Shown here: positions 47,755-59,558 of the stretch, in pieces
Layout of the letters: each line of letters starts with the position of its first letter
Position numbering within the stretch: the stretch's first letter is position 1
Notes under the pieces: model-generated
Databases searched by the model: none
The model's input: only the letters and a program-made list of their open reading frames with translations
What the model was told of the DNA's origin: nothing
Source: Rosellinia necatrix
Lineage: Eukaryota > Ascomycota > Sordariomycetes > Xylariales > Xylariaceae
Direction of reading: 5' to 3'
Length of the DNA stretch: 64,000 nt
Assembly: GCA_021209875.1 (NCBI GenBank)
Contig: JAGYVD010000007.1
Location: 1,364,001 to 1,428,000 of the forward strand
Translations under genes and position numbers: made by a program

Positions 47755-49198
47755 ATGGAGGTAGATGAGAGCAGAACTTTAACGCCGCTGCCATCAGTGG
47801 TACATGCCGGCTCTATCGCCATCAGCATCTTCGGCCTCGCCTCCTTCTTCTCGGCGCTGGTACTATTCCTCCACCTGACCTACAAGATCTTGGTGTGGCA
47901 TCTGGGGAAAAGGTCGGGTAGAAGTAGAGCACTCGGCCACGTCTTTTCGAGTGGGCCCACCGAGTTTGGGCCCGCTCACGACGCTGCGAGGCTGGCGGGC
48001 TCGGAACCTACTGTAGATGCCATGTCGATTCCACCGTCGGAGAGAACTAGCCGAACTCGTTACCCGAACCAATTTCTCGTACTTATCGCCAACCTCCTTA
48101 TCGCAGACCTGCACCAGGCGACCGCCTTCTCTCTGAGCACGAGTTGGGTTGCACGGAATAGCATCGCAGTAGGGACTGGGACTTGCTTTGTCCAGGGCCT
48201 CTTCGTCTCGGTTGGCGACCTTGCGTCCAGTTGCTTCATGTCGGCGATTGCAATCCACACATTCTACTCAATCGTCTATAAATATCGCCCCCCTCATAAA
48301 AATCTTTACCTTTATATTTTCCTTATTTGGGCATTCGTATATCTCATATCACTCTTACCGTTGGCTGGCACTCATAATGGAGCCGCTGAAGGAGGCTACT
48401 TCGTTCGCGCTGGCGCTTGGGTAAGTCATATTCCTGCTATATATATAAAAAATACACACAATTCGCCATGCTTACTTTGCGTAACAGTGTTGGGTTAACG
48501 AAAAGTATGGGAATATTCGCCTACTCACGCACTACCTTTTTATATTTATCTCTATCATCTTATCTTGGTTTCTTTACACGGCCGTATTTATATCTTTACG
48601 CCGCCAACGCAAACGGGGTGGATTGACCGGCACAAAAAATAGCGGGTACCACCCGGCTTTCCTACTTTACCCTATCATTTATTTACTATGCATATTACCA
48701 TTGGCCATCGGCCGTGTGGTAACCATGGCCGGGAAAGAGCCGTCGCTCGGCTACTTCTGCTTTGCCGGGGCACTTGCGGCCAGTAACGGGTGGTTAGATG
48801 TGCTCCTCTTTACCACGACTCGTCGATCGATCGTCTTTGCACACGGGGACGACATAGGAAAAGAAGACACTGGCGTCCAAACTTTTGCGTTCATGCATTG
48901 GACGCCCAAAACATTCGGAAATACGACTTGGGTGCGGGGTGGCCGTGACGACCAGTCCCGGAAATCGCCCACTGGTGGGTGGTGGCGCATACTTGGCGAC
49001 CCGGAGGCACAAGCGCGGAGACCTTCGAGGTTAGGCAAGAGCATGAGCCAAACATCACTGAATCAGATAGAGCTGAACACCATTCAGATGGAGATCGTCA
49101 CGACCGTGGTGGTGGAGGACGACAGGAGTCGAAGTCCACGGAAAATGCCTCTGCCGAGTTACACCTCGACACTGGGTATGAAGAGCGATTTCTATTAA
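47755..49198 (+). CDS. Seven-helix G protein-coupled receptor (cAMP-receptor-like)
   Basis: Exons 47755-48420 and 48488-49198 give 458 residues, phase 0 at the junction (GAW|CWVNEKY). Helix 1 is at about residues 20-46. After a long polar first loop (about 47-100) come NLLIADLHQATAF (helix 2), CFVQGLFVSVGDLASSCFMSAIAIHTF (helix 3 with its conserved Cys), a helix 4 around YIFLIWAFVYLISLLPL, GAWCWVNEKY before helix 5, then an RRQRKR third cytoplasmic loop and helices 6-7 (FLLYPIIYLLCILPLAI...). This pattern matches the fungal family of Dictyostelium cAMP-receptor-like GPCRs, which signal through G-alpha to adenylate cyclase. The ligand is unknown. The C-terminal tail (about 120 residues) is Ser/Arg-rich and may be phosphorylated. 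The upstream in-frame extension to 47686 lacks an ATG. Confidence 0.87.
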
Positions 49199-52100
49199 GC
49201 ATCGATAGCATTACGGGTCAGGAGCATTACGGATAGGCGGCACATTTGATATATATTATGATACCCCCTTTGTAGATAAATAATAGACATAACAATACCC
49301 TCAGTTACATCTCACCGTACTGTCACTGTATAACTTTTATAACCGCAATTTAGTTCGGGCCTAGCGACATAGGAAAGTATCTAGCAATCTCGTTCACGAC
49401 TACCTAGCTTTGTGTCAAGATTCATTAGTGACCCGTTTAAGAGTTTCTCATTCCTGAATGCCATTCGTCATGGTTGAAACAATACATAGCTATGGACCCC
49501 AAGCATAGTTAGGATAGTCGCAAAGCTTTATGACACATTCAACCCGTTACGATATCCGCCGACTCGCTACCCTTGACACGGAACGGAACTACAGTATTCT
49601 CTGTACCGCGCTATTCTTAAGTTGCTTGATCGTCTACATAACTAGGACAGTGGCGACATCAAACCACTATTCTTGCTATTGCACTATATAAGAGTATGCC
49701 ATGTCATTGCTTTTAAACCAGGTTGCTCCAGGGGCACCCCTGGCGCGTTTGTGTTTTGACAAGCACGTAGTGGGCTCCCTGCCCGGTAGTTTTGGTTCTT
49801 TCCAAGCTACACTAGATGCCTCGACTGGGGGCCCGACGTCCGAGCGTACGACGAAGCCGGGAGATCCGGTTTATATATTACATTACCCAGGGCTAACTAT
49901 CCCGCATGCCCAGCACCCAAAGGCGCGATCTACCGCCCAATAGAACTGCCGACCCATGCCGTCACACCGCCACAAAAGTAAGGCGTTGTCGAGAGATCGG
50001 CACCCTCGAAGCTTGCCAATACATGTTTTTTTTGAGACGGCGACGCTACTTGGCTGCCCAGACTGGCTGGTATGGTTATCCGATATCGGGTGGGAAAATG
50101 ATGTATATACTGAGACAGGGTGCATGGATGCTCGTCTGACGCGGGAATGAATCCAGGTGGCTTCTCTTTTTAATTTATCTATATTAAAAGGTATACTCTT
50201 TTATCGACCTGTCAGGGGTAAGGATCGTGAGCGAGCATTCAGTTGCTAGCAGGCGGCTGTCGATGATTGGTTCCTGTACCAGCCGGAATCCCCGATATGG
50301 GGACGAGGAGACGCCACGGAGCTGAAATGCGGCGCCATGCCACAGCATCGCTGACATCAAAGGCATGGGGGGAAAGTCATTACGTCGGGCGCTTGGTTTT
50401 ATGGGACTGCTTGTATCTTATAGGCGGGGCCGCGGCGAGAGAACGGCCCCAGCATAGGCCTACGAATGTCATTTTATGCCGTTTGGCAGAGTACCTCGAA
50501 CAGGGGAGGGGGTGCACGGCGAAACTAGCTCATCCCTAAAACTAGATTTCTTGTTTACGTTTTGTATTGGCGTAATATTATCACTGAGGCAAAGTGCTAT
50601 TATGACCCTAGAACGTGACGCGTGAATGGCTTTATGTTAGAGATGGTTCAAGTTTACAAGTTTGGCACCCTAGACTTCTCTTAGCTTTTGAAAGCGGTAG
50701 GCCTATAGCCTCGCGGACGCAGAGATAATACAGTTGTAACATGTATCCGCGGCGCAATAAAGGCTACTATGATTGTATTCAACACCTAACAAGTAATTCC
50801 TAGCCTGTGGCATGAGATAAGTGCGCGTTAACGACTCCGTAAGATGTATTGATACTCTGTGCTGCTACACGTTTTATCACTTGTGGGTATAATAACCGGT
50901 AATTGATGCAGGGTTCAGTTATGCCTCTTCACTCAGAAGAAATACTAAGGTTAAAGACATAAAGGAAAACTATGTAATCTTGATAGTAATACAGTTTCCC
51001 GCATATACGTAGCGGCTGTGTTTACTGTCTTTGCCTAGGTAGGTTGTATATACGATTTACCATCCGGCTAGACATTCGATACCTTAGTCAGCCGCAATAC
51101 CTATGCACCCATAGTTACCTGTTACTTAATTTGAGATCATTACAACCGCTGCAACCCATTCACGTGGCCACCTGGTTCAGCCTTGGCAAATCGCCTCACT
51201 GGTGCAACACGAAACAGCATTTAGTCTACAGTGCTTGGCGGACACTGAGCCTATTTCAATACGACCAGATTATACTACTGATAATATATTGAACAGCATA
51301 TTTTAACTGTAGTAATAATTTTTTCGAAGCCATGTGGTTCCGGTATCTAATTTCTATAGCCACCAAAATTGGTTAGGTTTGCAGTTGGGTCGGTGATGAT
51401 TAGCGAATCCCTTGCGGTGTACGTTTTGATTATTTATTTTTCTTTCTTTCACATGAAAACATCTGTGTAATTTTATGTGGTGTTTCGGCACAAACCGCGA
51501 GTTGTTTGAGGCGTCTGTGTGGCGTCTGTGTGATTTTTCCTTTGGTACGGTGACCCTGCATCTGAGGTCTAGTCAGCACCAAAACCTTCTACCGAGGTTT
51601 GATTAGAACATTTGGTAATCTATTTGTTCTAAACGACTAAGTTAATTTACAGCAAAGCAAGAGACGCAGGTTTCAATAGTGCCGAACTCTCCGTATATCC
51701 GGACGAGTAAAGAGAGAGGCTATTCACATGGATAAGGCGAGAATGCACTTGTATTTACCCCCGTTGATACGCTCCGATTCATGCGCTTCGTGTTGGAATC
51801 GAATCATCTTTCGACGAAAGACTCACAGATATTTGCAGCGTGCATTTCCTATACGTGGCTCGTATTCGTAACCCTCTGCAGTTTAGTAATGCTCTACGAC
51901 AGAAAGTCCGTGCCACAATCCCAACTGCCGAAAGGCCCCTAAACGACGTACGTTACTGCACGAAAAAGAAATTTATTCTCTCATGGCAGCGGATGCCCTG
52001 TTGGATCATGCAATCAACGCCCCAGTTGGCACGCGGCGAGGACCCGGGACCCAGGTTTGGGTCTCGTCCCTGCCCAAAGACGTCCCAGTGTCATGTCCGG

Positions 52101-55100
52101 GACCGCTTCCGAGTAATTTTATACCTAGAACTGATCGTGGACGTGCCTCTGCAGGGAGAAAGCCGGCCCGGGCAGCCGGGAATTGGATCATATCTTTACA
52201 GCCCCATCTGTACGGTGTATGAGATTTGGTGGGTCAGTTGAGGAATATAGATGAATAAGTGTAGTATGATCTTCGGATTCAGCAGTGCTCTCTGTCATGT
52301 CCCGAGATATTGACTACTAGAGAGACCACCCCGCCCCCACCCTAATTTTGCCCAACCGTGACGTAATTAAATGATCGCCAGTCTCAACGCATGGAGCATG
52401 GAGGAACCATCCTCTAGCATTTGGTATCTACTATGTATCTAGTATATGCTACATATATGTACGTTATCTTTCGGGCTAGGCTCAATTTCGGGGGGGCTGA
52501 GGATAATTTAGTCCTCGGTTGAAATTAGATTATAAAAGTATTAACCTGCAAAGTAAATTATAGCGATGTAGTTGTGAAAAGGGGTTCTTGCCTAGATAAC
52601 TCGTGGGTGCAACTCGGATAACGTTTATTAGAGATGAGTCTGCTATGCATAATAATTGTGAAGCAGCTAGTATCCATCTAAATATATGCACCGTGGATAG
52701 ACATATCCATGTGTATACATGCGCCCATAGTCTACAGAGCGTTTCTTAGTTTCGAGAGACTCGGATATCGCCGATTCCGAGCCATCGGTATTGTTATACT
52801 GCAAGGCAATAGCCGCCTAGGCATATAGACCTCCTGCCTTAGGGTGCGGGACCCCAAGTAACGGCTTTCTTTCAAATCAGGAGGGACACCCATTATTTTA
52901 GGGCTCACCCTGCCGCAACATGCAGCTTCTGCGGTGAGGAATAACGTCTGTTAGAAGCGACGACGAGAACGCATTTCTTCGCTAGCTAGGCCCTAACCAG
53001 CAACCTGACTAGATCAACCATTGTCTGCTAGGCTACACGAGGGCTCGTACGGCCCTCTCCGGGCGGATATATTTAGTGTTCTCTCTTATATATAGCCTGG
53101 GCCACTTCCTCTTAGTCGAGGTGGGAGCGGAGAGGGGTCGAGACTGTCTACCATCGATCCCCTAACCGTATACAGCCATCTACTTATAACTACCCCCTCA
53201 CAACTTTCACGTCCGAGTGCCTAATCGCTCAACCTCGGGCCCGTCCTATCGATCGGGCACCCGTCACGTCAACTACTAGCCTGGTTAGTGAATCGGGCTA
53301 AGGCGAACTATTTGCGTGGTCTAGCCTTATGTTGGCTATGGGTAGAGAGGACCTTTCCAGCCTTTCTACCATTCTGGCAACGGTCTCGAGTTGCGGGGCC
53401 AACGTCCATCCCCTTCCCCAGCTTATTTACCGTTGGTGCCACGTAGGCGAGTAGAGTATACCTATGCACCTCGGCGGACTAGGTGAGTGCTAGAACAACG
53501 GATTGGATCACATGCACGGTAGGATTTTCTAGCCTCGCAAGCCAAGCACTACGCGGTTCTCTACGCCGTCCTTACGTCGGTCCCAGGAAAACTTCGTGCA
53601 TGATGCATCGGCGCGCGCCAACGGTCGCGATGGCTATAATTTACATACATATCTGGCCCACGGCAGTTCGGTGGCGGGGTAATGGGGGCGAAGATTCCCT
53701 TCCCTCGGGTCCGATGTCTCGATGCCTGCCAGCCAATGTTCGAGCCGGCAAGAAGGAGATGGAATCTGGCGGTGTAGATTTATAACCGGCATGGATCGTT
53801 GTGACTACCTTAGCAAAGGCGATTCGATTTGCCACTGGAATCGGGTTAGGAAGGGCTTTGGTGATGTCGGGCATGTTGGCTGCGTCTACTGGATATGCGT
53901 CGCCTTGTAGTCGTGCGCATTAATATCGTCAGCGCCTCTATATCATAGGCCCTAGATTGGTGGATGATCGACATATTCTGCAGCGTCTCCCAACAATACA
54001 CCAAAGAGGAAGGCCAAAGAGACAGCAAAAAAAAAAAAAACCCCTCAAGGCATATCTTCGCAAAGTTCGAGTGTTCCGAATTGCCTCTCGCCGTTGGTTA
54101 CTGGGCAGAGCGCGTAGTTGCGCCGGTGTAACCGAGGAGCCGTATTCGGCTCAGCCCGTAAGCGCCCGACGATAGAAATTGGACGTCGAGATCTAGACGA
54201 CTTGCGCCGGCGGGGGGCACCGTTACTCGCTCGGGAAGTCCCATGCCATCTGCATCCGGCGAGGGAGGGCGGCGGCCTTCTTTCTCGATACGGACGGGTT
54301 CGCCCATCGTGGACGAGGAGCGAACAAGGTCAGGGAAAGGCTGAGAAAGCGATCCTCGACGTAGTACGTATGTAGTACGTATGTAAGCCTGTCTGTACTG
54401 ATCCGGGGCGACCAGCTCCCCCTTGGCGATTTCGGGAGTTCGCAGTCATCGAGTGGGGGGCAGGATTCATGCTCGACATTTCAGCTGCAGTAGTGTTGCT
54501 GTACGTTACGCCGACAAGGGCTAAACGGATTGTCGAAACGCCATTGCCAAGCCAGGCTAGGATATGACGGGGGACCAATCGCGAAGTGGGTGGTGGCGGG
54601 TAGTGACCTTACCTCTGATGGTAAGGGTTTAAATAGGGCGACGGGTAAACGAGGCGCCGTCCTCGATTCCCTCCACTCACACGGCGGCCTGTGGGGTTGG
54701 CGACGCAGATTTGAAATAAGGATCAGAAGGTATCTGCTGCTGCCAGCCCCGTACGTGATACCACTGTGCCGAAGGGTAAGGGGAGAGAGTAAGAGTCTGG
54801 GGAGAGAGAGATAGAGTTTCGTCTCCGCTACCCACCACCGCTATCCAGATGCCAAGCCCGCATTACTTAATGAAGAAGACTAATATCGAAACATGCCTGA
54901 CCTGCGCGGTACTTCCTCCATTGATCATGAGAGCGGAGAGGTGCGGTGGGTAGTCTGGCCTTGGACCCCTGACGGGGCATTCGCAAGCGCCCTGCACCCG
55001 TGTGGCGGTGAAAAAGGGTTGAGAGGGCGATCAAGTGGGTGAGCGAATGTTAAAACAATAATTACCTAATTCCGGGTTCTGGAAACGCATAACTTTGGAT

Positions 55101-55966
55101 CTGCCCACTGCTGTCCCCAATGCCGTTATGAACGACACGGTATGTTCGACTCGACGGTACCGAATGGGATAGCCAGCGCTTATATTGAGGGGGTGTGATG
55201 CAACACGCCCGCAGCGCAAGCAGACAGGGTTCTCTGAGCTTCCGACGGACGCGAAATTGCCTAGACGCCCCTCCTTACCTTTCTTTCTTTCTTTCTGGTC
55301 CCACGGATGAAGCCACCCACCCTTATGTTGTGTAATGTAATGTAGGTGCCGCCTTCGGGATCCGGCGGTCATACGTTTCTAGAATGGTAGGCTTAGGTAA
55401 CGCCTTTTGGCCACGGCCAAGACAGCCGATTGTCGAGGGGAAGAAGAGTTTACTTTCGCTGGGAGGCCATCTCGTCGTAGCGTTGGTGTTCTGGGCGAAA
55501 GGAAAAGAGGGTATTTCGATTAAAATCGGATCTCGTAACAAACAAACAAAACAATCAACTAATTGGTATCTAACACACCGAGGAACGCCTTGGCCGTGAT
55601 CGCGTCGTTAACGTGAGCAACCCAATTCAACATGAGTGAGTCGGGTATCAATGAACGTTGAAAAAACAGAGCCTCCTGCGCCACGCTGCAAAACTCATGT
55701 GACTTATCCTTCCTTGACCAGTCCGTCCCGTCCTTCCCCCCATTTCGTGCCCGTTCCCGATTACTACGACACCACCTGGTGAGGTAATAAACAATATTCA
55801 TACCGCGCCGGCATTGCGAAACCCATTTCGATCGTTAAACATGGGGTCGACAATTGTTTCCCCCCTTTTTCATTTGGTTCCCGCGCCGACTCCCAATTAC
55901 CCGAACCCAAGCAGACGAGGAAATAGCCTTTAGTGTAGGCGTGCACTGCGCGACCTACCCGAAGCA
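49199..55966. other. 6.8-kb gene-poor region
   Basis: No convincing gene. It contains a possible solo LTR (52949-53265), TATA-rich spots and many short meaningless open frames. The right end is the 3' side of the UbiA gene. Confidence 0.5.
52949..53265. mobile_element. Possible solo LTR remnant
   Basis: The 317-base segment begins TGTTAGAAGC, contains a TATA box-like CTTATATATAGCC at 53084-53096 and a CT-rich downstream part, and is flanked on both sides by the 5-mer ACGTC (52944-52948 and 53266-53270). These are LTR-like traits. It does not end in the usual CA, has no second copy in the window, and no primer-binding site or retrotransposon proteins follow, so this is tentative. Confidence 0.35.
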
Positions 55967-56977
55967 TCAGATGAGACTGATGATAGGTAGAAGGTAAAGT
56001 GTGATCGTCCAAATACACCACCATCGCCAGGTAGTTGCGTCGTCTTTGGGTGTCGTTTTAGAGAGCACCCGGTACGCCGTCATAGCCCCCGCCGTCGCCG
56101 GGGCTATGCACCCATACGACCTTAGGTCCCAGAAGAAGACGCAGGCAACGGACCAGAAGCAAACGAAGAAAGCGATTGATATGCGTGAGAACCGATCACC
56201 AATCCAAAGCGCAATTGTCAGGCGTCCCCGCGTCCGGTCCCCCGCTTGATCCTTCAGGTCTTGCACTTGCATCGTCGTTAAGATAACGGCACTTATCATG
56301 GTCGTCCAGATCAGGCCGCCACGGCTGATATTGATGTCTGTGTACTCGCCGCCCCCTACGGCAATCTCTAGCGAGGCGCTGTTGAACATGCCGTAAGCGA
56401 CCGAGATTATCAGATCGCGGACAATCTCATCGCCGCCTCGAATATCGTTGTACATCCAGGTAAGAATCAGTATGAAAAATCCCTGTCTCCAGACGCCGAG
56501 CATATAGTTGAATAATAAGACTAGTGGGATTGTTGCAAGCAGGATGCGACGTGCCTCCGTTGCGGTGACCTTCCCTGTGGGGATCGGACGCCATGGCTTG
56601 TTAAGTCGATCTTCCTGGATGGACTCGGGAGATCGCTGGTTGGCGAGATCAAAGACGAAGACGCTGTACCAGTTGAAGGCTAAGGCGAGGGGGAAACGCC
56701 AGAGAATCTCGAGGGCAGTAGGCGGCTGCTGGAAACCCTCGGTAAGAGTGGAGGCGGCAAAGGCTCCCAACACCCCAAAGGCGGTGTTAGGTACGACGAA
56801 GGTATCGAAGTTGCTCTCGGTGAACAACCATATTAGCTTGGGGATGTAGGCTATCTTTCCGGAGAGGCTCTTGGAGCCAAATTCGCTTGACTCGGAAACC
56901 CCGAGACCGTACTGGGACTTCTCAAGGAGTGGCGTCTCCGAGTCTGGTTCTACGCCAATGGTGTATGTGCTGGCCAT
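55967..56977 (-). CDS. UbiA-superfamily membrane prenyltransferase / terpene cyclase-like
   Basis: One uninterrupted exon, 336 residues, with about seven to eight hydrophobic helices after a polar N-terminus of 45 residues. The UbiA motifs are present in modified form: FDLANQRSPESIQEDRLNKPWRP (about residues 109-131) in place of NDxxDxxxD...RP, and QDLKDQAGDRTRGR (239-252) as the second Asp-rich site. The motif TWMYNDIRGGDE (173-184) is characteristic of a fungal subgroup that includes UbiA-type terpene cyclases such as the fumagillin-pathway bergamotene synthase. It may therefore cyclise farnesyl diphosphate or transfer a prenyl group; this is inference. No P450, polyketide synthase or other pathway gene is visible within about 7 kb on either side. 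Confidence 0.85.
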   Translation of the reverse strand: MASTYTIGVEPDSETPLLEKSQYGLGVSESSEFGSKSLSGKIAYIPKLIWLFTESNFDTFVVPNTAFGVLGAFAASTLTEGFQQPPTALEILWRFPLALAFNWYSVFVFDLANQRSPESIQEDRLNKPWRPIPTGKVTATEARRILLATIPLVLLFNYMLGVWRQGFFILILTWMYNDIRGGDEIVRDLIISVAYGMFNSASLEIAVGGGEYTDINISRGGLIWTTMISAVILTTMQVQDLKDQAGDRTRGRLTIALWIGDRFSRISIAFFVCFWSVACVFFWDLRSYGCIAPATAGAMTAYRVLSKTTPKDDATTWRWWCIWTITLYLLPIISLI

Positions 56978-59482
56978 AGTAACCGTCGAATAAATTCAAG
57001 TATCCCGATGTTGGACGACGTTGGAAATGGCTACGAGCCCGCCCTGGTGACGAGCGGCTGTTACGTTGTCGATCGTTGTCCGTGGGATCAATAGTAGCTC
57101 GTATAAGAAGGTGGAAGGGCCTTGATACACACGGCCTAGAAGCGTGAATGCCTTATTATTATGACATCAAGGATCGAAGTTGAGCGGGTTCTATTAACAG
57201 GATCTGGCGGTGGCTTCTTCTAGTATATATGTGGCCCTTGGCATCGAGCGGAAAACACAGTTCCTCTGCCACAGCCGCCGTGCTTTGTCACTCTAATGAT
57301 CTAGGAGCAAGCGAAAATACCTAACGCATGCAGCGCAAACAAGGCCATAAGTCGAGAACCACAACGGGAATGATACGCAGAGTACAGTATACATGTGCCG
57401 ATCACAACCCATGTCAGTCGGACAGGGCTAATGGTTACTACGATGATGTAGTTAGTGAGTACCAGCACGTGTGGGTCGAGCTATTAAACCAACGACCACA
57501 TCGCGATTTTTGAGACAGGTACGAAGTAGTGAAATTGCCTTTTTTCGGTCGAAGTGAAATTCGCGGATTCGGCTTGGATTGCTTGACGGCCGCGTGTTTC
57601 TGACCGTTTTTTTTTTTTTTTTTTTAGCCCCCCCTTTCCAATCTGCGCGTTATCCGAAATCTGACTCCGTTTCCCGTTCGTCTCTTTTCTCATCAGTAAG
57701 TAGCACCGCGATGCGGATGTATGTACATACTAGGTTGCTTCGGAAAACCATGTCTAACTAACTGACCATGGACCAGAAGTGTTGGGGGCTCAATCATCTC
57801 ACCGCTAGGGTCCACCAATACCAGCGACCCTTGTTGCCCTCTACTAATCCTTGGCCTGTCTTCGATTGTGAGGTGGGGTTTTGCTTGCTCGGCTAAACCG
57901 GGCAAAATGTGACCCTTCCTGTTGGTATCCTATTGCTGATGGACATAAAAATGCCGGCGAACCTAGTAGTTATCGTGAAGTGTACCATGGACTTGATGAT
58001 TCTGCGATTGCTCACAATTTAGGTTTTAATGACGATGGTATATTGTGAGACGACATGTTAGTTTGCCTGGGGTTACATGGGCTGATACTGATGTATTCAT
58101 GTCGTGGTATTCAACTGACGATCGAGATTCTAACTTAATGCTTTGATGCTTTCGGTAGTCGGTTGGATTCCTCTTCGGGGCAAAACTGCATAAGACCCCA
58201 TCTTCTCAGTGGTCATATTTCCAGTCATGGAAATGAGGTTGTTTGCTTGTCAATATTGCCCAACACTACTGCTGTACACCAGATCAAGCTTAACGGATTC
58301 CGTTGGTTGCCGAGTTGCGTTATCGGCTTGACGATGGCTCAACTGGTGTAAGTGCATTTGCCTCCATGGTAAGTCCTGGGTAAGACTTGCATCCCTCCCT
58401 GTCTTTTTCCGTCCTGGTTCTTCGAGAGGGTTGCCTGCCAAGCCTGTTTTGCCGATTTTGCAGGACTGGCTGTATTATGAGATAATGAGAGGACGGGCCT
58501 GTCGCGGGCCAACTCCAGACTCTGTCTAGGATTAGGGGGCCTGCTAACCAAGGCGATCCACTAATATAACAAAACGTTGCAGAATAACAACTGTGGGACG
58601 TGGACAAGGGGATATCGCACACTACCTCTATGACATGGGGGCCGAACTGGGGACATGGGCAATAACATGGGTGGTACCCAGCCGTGTCGTGTATACCAAC
58701 CGAGGATAGAGGACATGGGCAGTCATCAGTCATGGGGATCTTTCTTCCAAGTGCGGAAAAGAGAAAAAGTCCCTTGTCGCTCGCCATCGGGTCCGGCGTT
58801 CTTTTTTGGCCATCAATGGAGTAGCCGCGACAGGACGACGCAGATGTCCATATCGTAAAAGTGACTACGCTAGCGCGTAGCTACTGTAGATGGTGTACCC
58901 TCTACCTGAACTTATTATTATCCAGCATAAACCTCTAGATCGCGTATGCTAGCTCCCTCCTGGACGCCATTGGAGGGGCAACAGGACAAGGAGACGGAGG
59001 AGGGGCGGGAGGGGATGGAGGAGAGGGGGAGGGAGCCAGGGATGATCCATCACTTACACAGGACTTGTTATTTATTACTTATCAGCTGGTCCTCATCGGT
59101 GGAAAAAGATGCTCCGTACTCAGCAATTGCTCGTAGTTACGGCGCTGCTTTGTTAGCTGGGGCAAACGACCCGGCTTTTCGGGTTGTTGGCGTCGTGCAT
59201 CAGCGTTGTACACCGGCGTTGCACATCGGCAGTGTCGTTACCGTGGTGTAGGGCAACGGGAACAGCGAGGCGTGTTCTCGGATCGCCAACATTGCTTCCC
59301 TCCCTGTGGGTAATGTAATGTTGGTTAAATTGTACATATGTAATTAATTGCACAGTACTGTTGGCCGCGTGGGAATGTGAGCTGCAGAGCAGATGCACGA
59401 CACCATCGACGACATGACAGCCCTTGGCACATCATGAATGTGTTGGGATGGGGGAGGGATGCTGTGTCGGGTCGACCGCAAA

Positions 59483-59516
59483 CGTGCGTGCGTGCGTGCG
59501 TGCGTGCGTGTGTGCG

Positions 59517-59554
<38 letters not shown>
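59483..59554. repeat. (TGCG)n(TG)n(GA)n microsatellite
   Basis: About six TGCG units grade into TG and then about 15 GA units. Confidence 0.95.
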
Positions 59555-59558
<4 letters not shown>

